Shown here one piece after another: positions 1 to 11,973 of a stretch of DNA of 64,000 nucleotides. The stretch covers positions 173,674-237,673 of the forward strand of contig JAKUCV010006269.1 of assembly GCA_028386065.3 (NCBI GenBank), in the 5' to 3' direction. The position numbers and the translations under genes were made by a program. The stretch comes from Turnera subulata. Its lineage: Eukaryota > Streptophyta > Magnoliopsida > Malpighiales > Passifloraceae. Position 1 is the stretch's first letter. Every line of letters begins with the position of its first letter. Below the pieces are notes generated by a model. That model made no database searches and had not been told where the DNA came from. It saw nothing but the letters and a program-made list of their open reading frames with translations.

Positions 1-1594
1 TATGGAATTGTCCAGCAAGTTCCAAGTCCGGTTCCTCAGTAAATTGTTCGTTATCAACTCCTATATCAATCAATAATATGCACATATAAGATGGTATGCA
101 AATGTCATGCTAATACTGTATACCGTAAATTAAATATAACCTCGGCTCGGTTACTCTCCCGGATTAATTTCCATTATTATCATCATTCACCATTTATTCT
201 CAAGTGTACTTATTCCTATACCCGGGTACTATTCCGGTATTATACTACCTTGATAATACCCTTTCCAAAATTATTCCTTAAGTATATACTTTCCAAAATA
301 TTATTTATTTATTTTATTATTTTTTTTCAGAATATATTTTCCCATATTTCCTCCCAAAATATTATTTCCAAACTATAAACTTTTTCCACCTATTTTCCAA
401 AATTATTTTCTCTTTAATTTTTATTTCCAGATTTTAATTTCCCCTTTTCCCTTTTTTTTAATTCCTTATTTCGTACTGGGCCCCAGAACCCAAGCCCAGG
501 CTCAAGGCCCAAGCCCAGGCCAGCTAGAGCCCATCAGCCCCAAGCCAGGCCCGCGCATAGGCCCAGTCGTCAGCCCAGACCACGAGCCCATACAACCTCA
601 GCCCAAGGCGCGACCCAGATTACCAACCCTTGGGTCAACCCGACCCACATCATGACCCATCTGGGTCGGAATCCCACAAACGGGCTGCAGCTCACCTCGG
701 TTTCCAGGCGGCGGCGCGACGGTGGTGCGTGGCGAGGCGAGACAGCAGCGTCGCAGGAAGGGCGACGACGGCAGGTGGTGCTTGGCGACGACGCGAACGG
801 GGAATCAGGCGGGGAAGACCGGCGGCGAGGTGAACCTCTCGTCCCGGACGGCGTCGACGAGTAGGAGGAAGGGCGGCCGGTCGACGCGGTGCGACGAGGA
901 GGAGGAGAAAAGGAAGGAAGGAGGAGAGGTGGTTGGTGGTGGCCGGTGTGGTTGTGTTTGGCCGGAAAAAAAAAAAAGAAAGAAGGAGAAGAAGATGGGT
1001 GACGTGGCAGGGTGTTGGTGTGTAGTTGTTTTGTTTTTTTTTCTTTTCTTTTCTGGTTCAAACGATTTTGCAGGGAATGGAGTTCTTTTTTTTTTCCTTC
1101 TTTGTTTCACTGGTTTGTGAATTTGCAGGTAAGAGGAGTAGAAAAGCAAGGAGAGGGAGAGATGGTGAAGTTGGTGATGGCGTGCATAGGGTGGCAGATG
1201 AAGAATAATTTAAAAGCAGCAAAATTATTGGTAAGTCACAGGCTGAATAGGAATTGGCGGCTGAATAATTGAACTTCAATTATGCAGTTACTATGCTGCA
1301 TGTGAAGTGTGACCCACCTGGACTAGAAAATATCCGGTATACCCATTATCTTATTTCTGGTCCAATAATTCGAGAATAACCCCGGCTTTTCCGAAGATTC
1401 CCGGACCCGGAAAAATCCCAACTTGGTCCGTAAAATCCGCAGAAAAATCCCGGACGTAGGACAAGGCTCGGTTTCGGAATCCAATACTCAATTTACCATA
1501 ATTTAATTACCCAAGATTAAAAGTCAATGGTAAATTACTGTACATTAACTTAAACAGTCCCGGTAAAAATAAAATTTTTACCTGGGCTGTTACA
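1..1594. repeat. 3' part of a long LTR, same family as the solo LTR at 16020-18612
   Basis: Position 1 aligns with position 17156 and the two run in parallel to a shared end, ...GGGCTGTTACA, at 1594. The 5' end lies outside the window, so solo LTR versus full element cannot be decided. It contains a GC-rich block (about 480-960) that differs in sequence and length from the matching block of the other copy. The long GC-rich open frames here (570-1061 on -, 722-1120 on +) are compositional and have no recognisable domain. The terminal CA, and the 5-bp target duplication of the sister copy, identify it as an LTR. Confidence 0.8.
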
Positions 1595-1980
1595 CCTACG
1601 GAATGCCTCATAATTATCATACGGTATGTACGTGATACATTTGTACTTGGTCATTCATGTCGTTTCTGTTTTTTTTAGGGGAGGTCATTCATGTCGTTGA
1701 TTTTGTTTTCTAGGTATATAATTGAATCAAATGAAATAATCTGAAAGCGGATTAACCAGCCTAGTTCTACGTGGAATGCCATTTAAACTATTTGGATGTT
1801 ATCTAGGTATGCTATAAATCTACACCTAGTCAATCGCAAATACATTGTAGGTGTAAGAAGAAAATGCAGACATATTAATAAAATCAAATACAATAATTTT
1901 TTTTTATTAGGCACTAATTTAATTAATTCACTTGGAGAGATATTTTCTTGATTATGTTGTTGTTTGCGTTGCTATCATCC
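1595..1980. other. AT-rich spacer, nothing recognised
   Basis: This spacer lies between the LTR end and the MITE. It has no convincing open frame, RNA gene or repeat boundary. One phrase, GAGGTCATTCATGTCG, follows a related copy about 30 bp earlier as a short direct repeat near 1650-1700. Confidence 0.5.
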
Positions 1981-2529
1981 CATAAGGGTAGACCTGGCAA
2001 TTCGTGTTGTCCTGTCGGGTTGAATAGGTAAATGGGTTCAGATTCTTCAACCTAATCCAACCCTTTTAATAATTGTGTCGTATCGTGTCGTGTCCAACTC
2101 GTTTATTATCGTGTCAGGTTTGGGTTGACCCGCGGGTTACCTAGTAAATCTTATAAGCCTAAAAATCAGTTTGAATTTTCTATTTTGCACAAATCATTGT
2201 ATTTTTTTTAAGCAAATAAGCATATAATTAATTTTTTCATATATTATATAAACTTATAAGTTGTAGAATAATAATGTAATGATATTTTAAAGAATTTATA
2301 AAAATATTTTTGGATAATTTTAGTAACTTTGACCTTAAAATTTAAATAAGTATTGTATTAAATCAATAAAATATCTATACCCTAAATATAAATCGGGTCA
2401 TAAGCAGGTACTCATCGGGTTGGCGGCTCAACCCGTGACCGTGTCGGGTCAACCCGTTTTATTAAACGGGTTAAGGAGTTCGTGTTGGGTTGTCGTGTCA
2501 ATTCCTGTTTTGCCAGGTCTACATAAGGG
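1981..2529. mobile_element. hAT-type MITE with 8-bp target duplication
   Basis: The element is 1989-2521 (533 bp). It begins TAGACCTGGCAA and ends with the exact reverse complement TTGCCAGGTCTA, a perfect 12-bp terminal inverted repeat. The flanks carry the perfect 8-bp direct repeat CATAAGGG at 1981-1988 and 2522-2529. Eight-bp duplications are characteristic of the hAT superfamily. The subterminal parts are rich in CGTGTC/GACACG and GGGTT/AACCC words in inverted orientation. There is no transposase frame, so it is non-autonomous. It lies about 270 bp upstream of the ATG of the small gene at 2788 and may form part of its promoter. Confidence 0.85.
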
Positions 2530-2787
2530 TCAGAAAGATATTATTGGGCCTTAAAAGGCTGCGGATGAGAGCCCAAATGTGCAGAAGCCCAGTGGGGTCT
2601 TTTGCATGCGCCAGCAGTTTGGTTCCGGAAGAGAGCAGAGACTACAAGACCGACGAAACAGGAAACACTCTTCTTCTTCTTCTTCTCATAGGATATAGAA
2701 TAGAAGGGGATAGTTAATTATTGTGTTGTTGGTTTTTGTTTGGATTGAGTGATTAAACAGAGAGAGAGAGAGCCGAGGGACAGAGAA
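2530..2787 (+). promoter_or_regulatory. Promoter/5' UTR region of the small gene
   Basis: This is the stretch between the MITE and the ATG at 2788. It holds a CTT/TTC microsatellite (about 2667-2687) and an AGAGAGAGAG run directly before the start codon (about 2759-2770). Pyrimidine or GA runs of this kind are common in plant 5' UTRs. No certain TATA box could be assigned. Confidence 0.35.
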
Positions 2788-4034
2788 ATGGTGCCTGCTA
2801 AAACTGACAAGGTTGTGAAGAGGGTAACAATGGTGGCCACTGTGGTTGCTTCTTATTTTCTTTTGACGGCTGATTATGGTCCCCAACCAAATGCTTTCGA
2901 TCCTGTGAGTTTCTTTCTTTCTTTTCCCTAAACACTCACTTTAAATAGTTTCTGTTTCGTTTCTGCTATTTAACTGATTCCTCCCTGCCCTTGATTGATT
3001 TCTGGCCTTGTTAAATCCTTTAATCACAGTTTTGTTTTCATGGTGGTGGTGTCCAACAGTTATTAGTTAATTCCCAGCATCAATTTCGATCTTTTTTTTC
3101 TCTTATGTATTTTGTATTGAGAGACAGAGAGAGGCAAGAAATCGAGAAGAAGATTCTAATTAACCCCAAATACTTGAGAGTTTTATATAGTTGGGTCAGA
3201 TATATGTGTGTGTTCCTAATTTTCTCTCTTCTGGTGTTTACTTGTAAGTTGAAAGTCTGTGGTTCTTGTTAATGTTCCTTCTTACTATTTGTGTTTTCAC
3301 TTCTTCATTAATTACCGCCGGTGGTTGTTGGGGTTCGGTTTTGGCCAAACCATTCTTAACACAACATCATACTAATGCTCTGTGACGGTGGATGCATATA
3401 GTACAGAGAAAAAAAAAAACATTGAGCATCAGCTATTGAAGTTTGATTGCCGAGGATTCTTCTTCTGTTATTCCTTTTTGCACTAGCAATACCCTGGAGT
3501 ATATCCCCCTATTAGGTTGCTTTTGGAATTATTGATCATGGCGATGGTACTAATGATATTTTTACTATCTGTTTGGAACAAGTTTGTTATAGGCAAAATG
3601 CACAGTGCTGCATTTATTAACTGTTGCTATGTCATTATTCTTCAGGCCTGTGATTGATCTAGGGGTGATCAAATTAATATTGACACTTCAACTCCTAAAC
3701 TCTACCATATGAAATGAAATCGCAGTGATAAAAGATTTGAAACAAAGTGATTTGGTGTTCTTTAATGCCTATGTAGTATATGTATATAATCTTGTATTTA
3801 TTTCAAAACCAGGAGGTTGTCAGCAACTGGTAACGAGTGATTTCTTTTGGCCTTTTTGTTTTTTTTCCTTTTCTGCCTACCCACTTGCTGATGATATATA
3901 TATATCATATTGCTGAAGCGCAGGTAAAAAAGGCAATCCTGTCAATGCAAAACTCCGTGAAAGGATATGTTTTTGGGTCTAAGATAGAAAATGAAGTCAC
4001 TGAAGCTGCAACGCTGAGTGAAAAAGAGCAGTAA
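2788..4034 (+). CDS. Small single-helix membrane protein, unknown function (2 exons, 75 aa)
   Basis: Exon 1 is 2788-2904 (39 codons, followed by GTGAGT). Exon 2 is 3924-4034 (preceded by GCGCAG, stop TAA). The intron is about 1.0 kb and phase 0. The product is basic at its N-terminus (K5, K8, K11, R12), then has one hydrophobic stretch (about residues 13-27, VTMVATVVASYFLLT). A YGPQPN loop follows, then a second part that looks amphipathic and has an acidic, charged tail. I recognise it only as resembling short uncharacterised plant proteins that start MVP.K; no enzyme motif is visible. One predicted membrane segment with a positive N-terminal side fits a small membrane-anchored subunit, possibly organellar, but that is inference. 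The clean splice sites and coherent join argue for a real gene. Confidence 0.7.
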
Positions 4035-4569
4035 GAGTGCCCCTGACATAGTTTTAATCATCGTCGTGTTTCATTCTCAGTTCAGTTTCTTTTGGCCACT
4101 TTTAGTCAATTCCTTTTGGGACTTTCCGTTGTAAATTTAGATTTAAGGATTTGCTTTTGTACAGCGGTTATCAACACACCGGTAGTACATGGAAACTGCT
4201 CTTAGTTGGGTCGCAATCAGAATGTAGAAATCGGTGTTGGTTTTTTAGTGAGTTTTTTGCCTGGATAGTTCATTTAGTGGTTTCTGGTACTTGGATCCTT
4301 GTTATATGCAGCACTTAATCCAAAACAAAGAGTCCTCTTGCTAATATCATCATTTGAAAAGAACTAGATCATCAATTTTGTTACTAATTGGTTCACTGAA
4401 TATTATCACTTGATTGAGGCATTGATTCTTCAGTGGGAGGGTGGATGTGGACAGGTGAACATGGAACCTTAATTAGCCAGGGTTAATAGGCACAAGTGCT
4501 TGGGAATATGGAAGTTAACGAGGAGTCTTGCATATATTGGATAAATACACTTAATATTAATTAAACTAG
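4035..4569. other. 3' flank of the small gene
   Basis: This stretch contains no open frame of note. It is likely to include the 3' UTR, which is AT-rich and has several TTTTGT and TTGTAAAT-like words near 4120-4160. A transcript end could not be fixed. Confidence 0.4.
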
Positions 4570-7480
4570 AGCATAAGCAGTGAAGCAGGATATTGAAGAT
4601 GGAGATGGAGAAAAAGTATTCTTTTGTTATAAATATACCATTAAAGGAGATGATTCAGTGATGAAGAAGAGAATTGAAAAGAGAGAAAATTGGTAGAGAA
4701 AGATGAGGAGAGGAGGAAACCCAGTTTTGATACCCGGTTGTATTCCTTTTTTTCATATCATTCTCTTTCATTCAATACATAATATATATAATAATATATA
4801 GTATGTATTTTGTATGTATTACAATGACATACATACATACATACATGTATTTATACATGTTTTATAACACTCCCTCTTGGATGTCATTGTGTTGTTGGGT
4901 AGAATACGCTTTGGGAGTACTGCCTCATTAAAAACCTTACCAAGAAAAACCCTGTGGGATAAAAACTTGGTGAAGGGAAAAAAGAGTACAGTGCGTATTC
5001 TACTCCCCCTCATTTTGGCCTCTCTTGGTTTCTCGATGTCGTGGCATGACAATTATCTTCTCGTCAACTTCTGGGGATATGTGCCTTGTCTGATCATCAT
5101 TACTCTTAACTGGGCAATGTGGGAGCTTTATCTTCATAATTTTGTTGTTGGGGCATCTGTCTTGCCCTTTTGCTTTTTGTAGTCCCAATGATGCTACATT
5201 TCTTGTATAAAGTTGTGGCAGATGTCCGGCTGTGCCTTTTGTGGATTAAGTGGGGGATCGGAACCTGCAAGAACCAACTCTTCTTTCTTCGGGCTTACAG
5301 GATTAACATGACACCACATCTTTTATACCCCGAGAATAAGAGCAAATTCATATCTTGCCAATAAGTTTAAGTCAAAAGCTTCAGGCTTTATTTTCTTAGC
5401 AATACATATTGCACTTCAACAGGGTACTCTAGGACCAATCTAATAGCACGGTATTTGGAAGCTTCTTCAGGAGTTCTAATCATAAATAAGTTTATCCATA
5501 CTCAAAATGATTTAAATTTGGTTCAATTTTTGTAATTTCCCGGGAATTAGTTGCTTCAGGCAACTTGGATCCTTCAGGGATCTTCATGTATATATCATGA
5601 CTTATGGATCCATATTAATAAATAGGCTGTAATAGCATTCACTAGATGCATTTCAAATTCTTTTCATATAATGTCAGACTTATCAACATAATTGCATCCA
5701 CCATAGGGGAGTAAATCTCCTCATAATTAAAATCAGGTCGTTCAGGTAAAACCTTGTGCAACCGTGCTTTATATCTCATTTATATTTTGTGCACAAATAC
5801 CCGTTTCTACGACTAATCAATTTTACACCTTCTGGTGTACGGACTACAGGTCCGAAAAAATATATCGCTTCATAAGCGAGTCTAACACAGCCTTTAATTA
5901 TATCTCTTTATTTTGGTCAATCATACAACACCTACTTTCATTAGTAGGTTCATGATCCTCATTTTTAATATTTAGCGCTATAAATTAAAATTGTATTCCG
6001 TCGACGGTTATTTCTCGTCGGTTCCATCTTATCCCTGACACTGTAATTGAGATCTCATCATGCTCATTTATTTCAGGTACCTGAGTTACTTCTGAAAATT
6101 TATCAATTGTGTCAGAGAGTCAACCTCTTCTGGAGGACTTTTAATTCAAACCTCTACTGGAGGTCTTATTTTCTTACTGGGGCCATCTTATCACTTTGCT
6201 CTTTTTTCTCTATCGAGAATTTCTTTTGGAACCGAGTATAATCTATAGATTCATTTGCATACTTATATTGTTTTTCAGGAACATCAATCTTAAAACAGGA
6301 GCATTTGCAGCTGGTATATGGTCACACTTAATTTAAATGTGTCTGGCAATTACATATCAATTTTCCTGCAAATCAATCATCTTTTGAACTTCAGGTTCAT
6401 ACTAATTTATTCGAGGATCAAAAACTAGATATTGATAAATCATTTCAATAATCTCTTGATCCAGCTGCTTCTTTCCTCCCCCTTATGTTGGGTAAACTCT
6501 AACATCAAATTAACATACCCAACATACACAGCATATATTCCCAATATTCTTTAAGGACCAACAAAACAATCCTGCGGTGGAGCATTTTTATACTATATAA
6601 CCGATGGTCCAAAGATGAGAGATACTAAATATGTGACCATTAATCAATTAAATGGGGAGATCTTATCATGTTGGCTTGATGCACTCAAGTGTTGCTGCAT
6701 ATAAAATACCAATTATTAAACAGTGATATTTCATCAATGGTCCTGCAATCAATTGTCAATATGGCCCATGATCACTTTGGGTTTATTTCCAATGATATAC
6801 ATTTTCCATTGAAGAAACATATCAGCAATATCTAGACATATAGTCTAATAACATGAGTAGGGATATGCACTTGCAAGTGGCTTAATCATTAGAACAAGTG
6901 CGCACAATGCCAACTTGCGTCACATAATAGACCATCTAGTCGATGCATCGTAAAAATTACCTAGATGGTTAACACCGCAGATTTATCAGTCCGCATTTAT
7001 GTCCCTGAACTATTCTCAAACTTGTTGGTGATACTAGGCCATTCTCATCTTAGGAAGGTCGTATAATATCTTTCGTTGCAAACAAACTCATAGAAATTCA
7101 TTGATTGTAAAACTTCTGGTTTTTCAATGAATAATCCAATAAATTTCGTGCATCATTATTAACCCGGGATGGCCCATCCGGTCATGCCAAACAATAAATC
7201 CAAGAACCAACTTCAAGTTGGTGCCAGCTTCAGGCTGCTCAAGCTGTGTATCTAAACACTTAAAATTGCTAGCTCCAGGCTAGTGCATTCCAGCTTCTGG
7301 CTGGATATGTTAAGTTTCAATTACTCAACTGCTAGCTTCAGGCTGCAATACATGTGTTGATATTAGGCTTATTCCTGCCACTCATGTCGAAAAGATCAGA
7401 ATTATTGGACAATAATTAATGTAGTGGCAGACATTTTCAAAAGCAAATCCTCGAGGATTGTAAAGCTTTGGAATTTTCTG
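4570..7480 (-). mobile_element. Decayed Copia LTR retrotransposon remnant
   Basis: Read on the minus strand, 4870-5010 is a Copia 3' end: a purine tract (CAAGAGGGAG) abuts TGTTATAAAACATG, the LTR start. It is the reverse complement of the related segment at 42537-42690. The LTR itself lies at roughly 4570-4869; its outer end is uncertain. Rightward, the minus strand still reads as a mutated Copia pol. An integrase zinc-binding/core remnant lies at about 6650-7200 (a GHPG-like segment and LKNQK near 7100-7180). A segment resembling the ISHLR-FGC region lies at about 6540-6640. Every frame is broken by stops. No gag or 5' LTR is recognisable. Microsatellite CATA repeats occur at about 4829-4845. 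Confidence 0.65.
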
Positions 7481-8341
7481 AATAATAATATAATCCACCG
7501 AAAAATCTTTTGGATCTTTTCAAACTGAGATAAACATAGTAGTTACCTAGTATAGGTAATACACTCTTCGCGCAAGAACAGCGAGCGACCCTCGGCTTTA
7601 CCGGATCTGACCGTCAAAAAGCCGAACGGACGGTGTCGCGCGTCCTGGACCGGGTTTTGATATTTTTGGTTTTCTAAGTTAAGCTAAACTAATAAAGCAT
7701 GATAAAATTATGCTAAAGTACGATAGAGTAAATTGGTGAAAAGAGTTGTTTTGATTGATTTTCAGGATTTGGATACAAGAATAAGCAACACCCTTTTATA
7801 GACTTTGCTAAACGTCAATCCGATAAGACAAAGTTCGAATACATAATCCCATTTAAAATTCAATTTCGCAAGAACAAATCCAACCCCATAGCCACCTGAA
7901 TCTGTACATACCCGAGAGATCTGGCTCCAAATCCGTCAAAGCAATTTCAAATGCCAACACCTCATCCAATTGATTTCAAAATCGAAGATACTCCTCTTGG
8001 AGACCAAAGACTTGTGGAAACTCGGGCCTCAATCGCCTGTGAAAGCCCCAAACCTTTATTCAACAAGAATTGCACGAGCATCGGTCTTGGACCAGTGTAG
8101 GCCCAAGCTCCAATCGACCTGCCATAAACATAACCTTAGCCCCATCGAGCCAAGACCAATGTAGAATCCAAACACTGGCCTTGGACCAACAAAGAATCAT
8201 CTTCACACAAGGAAGCATGTCCAACCGCACCCAATCTCCAATACGATTTCGGATTTGGGACAAACAATTGCCCCCCTCAGCCCTTTGAATGAGAGCCTCG
8301 GTAAATCGAAGGGGTGATGACCGTACTAACCAACCGAAATC

Positions 8342-8770
8342 GTGGACACTAGGACGACCGTCGGTCAAGGATTACTCAAGGTTAGCTCCATCGGTATATG
8401 GGACCAAAAATCAAATCCACCGGTCAAAGGCAATGCAAAGTCAACTCGTCAGTCAAGAGTGACCAAAAAGCCAACTCATCGGCCAAGGGGTGCCCGAAAG
8501 TCAACTCACAGGTCATGGGGTAACCAAAAGTCAACCCGCTGGTCATGGGGTGAGCATAAGTCAACTCACAGGCCGTGGGAAACCAAGGTCAACCCGCAGG
8601 TCATGGGATGGAAAAAAATAACCCGCAGGTCATGGGGTGAGCAAAAGTCAACTCACAGTTCATGGGAACCCAAGGTCAACTCGCAGGTCATGCGATGGCC
8701 AAAAATCAACCCACACAGGTCATGTGGTGACCATAAGTCAACCGTGGTTCAAGAGGTGACAAAAAGGCAA
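8342..8770 (+). repeat. Degenerate tandem array of about 30-bp units (first block)
   Basis: About eleven units with the consensus GTCAACyC-rCmGGTCATGGGG plus a short tail run from about 8420 to 8765. Because the unit is about 10 codons, the + strand is open (8342-8905) and would encode a KSTHR-WG-type repeat. I take that as a by-product of the array, not a gene. Such arrays are typical of the region just before the 3' LTR of Tat/Ogre-type Gypsy elements, and a Tat-like LTR start lies at 10236. Confidence 0.75.
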
Positions 8771-8783
8771 CACTTTTTTTTTG

Positions 8784-9038
8784 GATTAAAGTCTTTTTTC
8801 ATCCTTGTGTTAGACCATAAAGTTGAAAGTCATCCTTGCATAGATTTTGGTCTATTTTCATCCCTTTGTCTATGGGTTTTAGCTTGTTTTCATCCTTCTA
8901 AATAGGCCAAAGAGGCGAACACAAGGATGAAAATAAGACAAACTTCACAAATAGAGGGATGAAAACAAGCCAAAATCTAATAGAGGGATGACTTCCAACT
9001 TTGAAGTCTAATACAAGGATGAAAAAACACTTTATTCC
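8784..9038. mobile_element. 255-bp foldback MITE inserted between the two 30-bp arrays
   Basis: The left arm, from GGATTAAAGTCTTTTTTCATCC, is mirrored by the right arm ending GGATGAAAAAACACTTTATTCC. The arms stay similar for about 110 bp, so the element can fold almost end to end. It contains repeated TTTTCATCC words. Both sides are T-runs (8774-8783 and 9039-9046), so any target duplication would be poly-T of about 8-9 bp. That is compatible with a Mutator-like MITE but not diagnostic. Confidence 0.65.
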
Positions 9039-9104
9039 TTTTTTTTAGTAGGTTAGTAATTGGTTTTTTCCTCTTCTTCTTATATAAGTTCCCCCCTTAT
9101 CCGT

Positions 9105-9525
9105 ACTCATCGGTCAAGGAGATCGAAAGTCAAATCCATCGGTCAAAGGTGACTCAAAGTCAACCCATAGGTCAATAGGACCGAAAGTCAACTCCATCAG
9201 CCAACATCGATCAAAACCCAAAAGTCAACTCCATCGGTCAATGTGGCTGAAAGTCAACTTTCATCGGTCAAAGAGACCCAAAGTCGACTTCTATCGGTCA
9301 AATAGACCCAAAGCCAACTTTCATCGGTCAAAGAGACCTAAAGCCGACTTTCATCGGTCTAGAGACCCAAAGCGGACCTTCATCGGCAAAGAGACCTAAA
9401 GCTGACCTCCATCGGTCAGAGAGACCCAAAGCCAACTTTCATCGGCCAAGAGACCCAAAGCCGACCTCCATCGGTCAAAGAGACCCAAAGCCAACCTCCA
9501 TCGGTCAATGCAAACCGAAGTTGGA
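9105..9525 (+). repeat. Degenerate tandem array of about 30-bp units (second block)
   Basis: About fourteen units with the consensus CATCGGTCAAAGAGACCCAA followed by AGCCGACTTT. The words GTCAACTC, CATCGGTCA and GACCnAAAG are shared with the first block, so both derive from one array later split by the MITE at 8784-9038. It lies upstream of the Tat-like LTR start at 10236. Confidence 0.75.
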
Positions 9526-10235
9526 TTACTAAGGGTAATTTCCAACCACCGATATCCACAGCAAGCCGAAGTCAAATTGATCTTCAACCTCCATCGATCC
9601 AAAGAAGCCAAAGTCGGACCACTAAGGATGATCTTCAACCTTCAGCGATCCAAGGCAAGAGTCGACGGACCATTAGGGCTGATCTCCAATCTCTTGCAGT
9701 CCAAGGCAAAAGTCGGTCTACACTAGAGAATGACCAAATTGGGTAGACATCCAATCACAATTATCGCCTCCGAACCGGATCAAGCTAGTTTGACATCCAA
9801 TCGGTGGTCACTACAACCAAATCGCAAGGAGGATCAAACTAGTCTGACACTTGATCTCAACATTTGAACCACTAAAAGGACCAAATCCAACCAATGCCCA
9901 ACAACACGGTCATTTTTTTTTGCAATGTCCGATATCAACAGAACGGTATTCTCCTTTTCTTTTTGTTTTTTTTGCAATGGTCGATAACCAAAATGGTCGA
10001 CTCTTTGAAAATAAATGTTTTTTTTTTCTGAAGTCCACGGTCATTTTTTTATTCAATAAAATGAAATGTGCTTTTATATGACCGATGTCAACGGTCGTCT
10101 CTGCCATGCATAGCTGGCTCCAGCAGACAGCTTAAGAGGATTAAATGCCACCATGTTCATTATGGTTGTTCGTGGTGGTAAATTACCAGTATCCACCTGC
10201 GTAGGCCCTCTCTGGTTGAAGGCACTGTTGCCCCC
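9526..10235 (+). other. Probable 3' untranslated part of a Tat-like Gypsy element
   Basis: Weaker, longer-period repeats continue here (GATCAAnCTAGTyTGACA twice, about 9779-9850; several CAATGGTCGA/ACGGTC words near 9900-10095). No protein domain is visible. A pyrimidine-rich GTTGCCCCC directly precedes the LTR start at 10236. Confidence 0.4.
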
Positions 10236-10990
10236 TGTGAACACCCAAATTTGACCCACATATATTCTTCTAAATTGGATTTTAAACATACTTGAACCTT
10301 GAGATTGATGAGATGATTCGGTCTTGGGTTAAGGCATGTTTGAAATTTATTTTAGTAGAATTCATATATTTTGGTAATTTAAATCTTCATGTGTTTGAAT
10401 CCTAGGATTAATGAGATGATTTAATCTTAGGATAAAAATATATATTAAGGTCTAATTTACTAAAATATGTTTTATTTCACTTACTTGCGCTTTGTTATTT
10501 ATTTTTAACCCAATTATATTGAGATGGTTTATTCTTGGGTTAGGAATAAATTTAGAGGCCTAAGTTAATGGAACGTGGATTCTCCAGAGTTAATTGGCCC
10601 ATAAACACATTACTTATTGACTAATCTTGACTCTGATTTTCGCAAAAAAATCAGAATCAAATCATCCTTTAAAAGGTAAATGTGTTTTTGGTATGATTTT
10701 TGCATAAAATGGGGGTTTAATGTGTATCAATCAGTTATGGGATGATTAGAGGGAGTACTAATCAAGATAAGAGGATTTTCTAGGTTAATTAGGAGTTAAT
10801 TATACGATTAGATCAATTCAAGGTAGAATTAGGGGGATTGGGACCAAAAATGGTAAGATCGCGTGAAACCCAGTGGAGCCGGGCGACCATCCCGGGATGA
10901 CCGCAAGGTCTAGGCGGTCATGCATGGATGACCGCCAGGTCTAGGCGGCCATGCATGGATGACCGCCAGGCCTGGCTGTGGTGAGACCGA
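10236..10990 (+). repeat. 5' portion of a Tat-like LTR with 31-35-bp tandem units
   Basis: It starts TGTGAACACCCAAATTTGAC, the exact reverse complement of the end of the LTR at 38340-40149, so it is the same family in opposite orientation. Near its right end, about 10885-10980, three units built on GATGACCGCCAGGTCTAGGCGG occur. Related GGCGGTCAT words lie at about 39548-39640 in the other copy. The remainder of the LTR is missing or replaced. Confidence 0.6.
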
Positions 10991-11249
10991 ACACCTCTTT
11001 ACATAGGTTATCTGATCATTGGTCAGGAGTGCATATCAGCAGGTGGCGGTGCTTTCCTCTTGCTGGGTCGGATCCATTCATCACATACATGTTTTCCTAT
11101 GTATTTGTCTTCCGTTGTATACTCGTATTGTGTAATTTATTGTCTTATTAAATGATGATTACGTTGTTTATATCGTATCCCGGGACATAAGGGCAATTTG
11201 GTCATTATCAATATTCTATTTAATTGAATTGGATATTTTGGGATATAGG

Positions 11250-11925
11250 CGTTTCAGAAATCACTTCTAACTTGCAAAAGAAACTAAGGTAAAAAAACCT
11301 CAAATTTATTATCAAATATCAAATAGTCATGTGTGTAAAATAAAGAACCCCAAAGACTCTATTTATACTTTTCCTAAGCACTTAGAAGTCGACACCAATC
11401 AGCTCGAAAGCAAATCGAATTTTGCTTTCTCCTAGCTACCCAAGTCGGCTACAATTACCCCTAATGGACCAGGTTTTTATTTTTAATCCAACATCACATT
11501 GGACTCAAATAAAACCTAACAAATAAGAACCCAAATAATTAACTAAATCCCACGAATGTTTAATGATCCAAATAACAAATATAACCCAAATAATAAAAAC
11601 CCTAGCCAAAATATTTATTTATTTTACTTAAAGAAATTCGGCCCAAACTAAATAAATAAAAAGCAGATATGTCGATTTAGATCAAAGCAACCCAAATCGA
11701 CTAAGCCCAAATTCCAATGACTGAAACACATGTTGGCTTCTCTTCTCTTTGTACTTCTCTCCAAGCTTAATTAATTTATCTTCTTGAAGTTCATGATTAA
11801 TCCAAGCTTGTGCAAAAAGCAGCATGTGATTCTTGATCATCTTTAATCGAGCCCTTGTGATTGGTCCTTGAGGAAAGCTAATGGCGCCATCTCCATCTTC
11901 AGTTCCACTTGGTGCATGCTTGTCG
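11250..11925 (-). repeat. Truncated LTR of the Gypsy family found at 46794-54100
   Basis: This matches the reverse complement of the LTRs at 46794-47679 and 53211-54100, from the AAACCTCAAA-TTTATTATCAAATATC stretch (11295-11330) to CACCAAGTGG-like sequence near 11910. The minus strand keeps the LTR-encoded frame with the GPITRARLKMIKNHML motif. The LTR 3' end is missing at the left. At the right the family's TGATGCAAGC start is replaced by unrelated sequence. Confidence 0.75.
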
Positions 11926-11973
11926 GTCTTTTTGGTTGTTGTGACTGGGGGAATGAGAATAATCATTGGGTCG

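Noticed and set aside
570..1061. GC-rich open frames at 570-1061, 722-1120, 17704-18219 and 60638-61336 as genes
   Set aside because: They lie in GC-rich blocks of LTRs or retroelement leaders, have biased Arg/Ser/Pro composition, overlap on both strands and contain no domain.
8342..8905. Open frame with a Lys-Ser-Thr-His repeat as a repetitive protein gene
   Set aside because: The 30-bp array is a multiple of three, so it stays open by arithmetic. Units are degenerate, and the location matches retroelement 3' repeats.
8420..9525. CRISPR-like array
   Set aside because: Units are contiguous, with no unique spacers, and the DNA is a plant nuclear genome.
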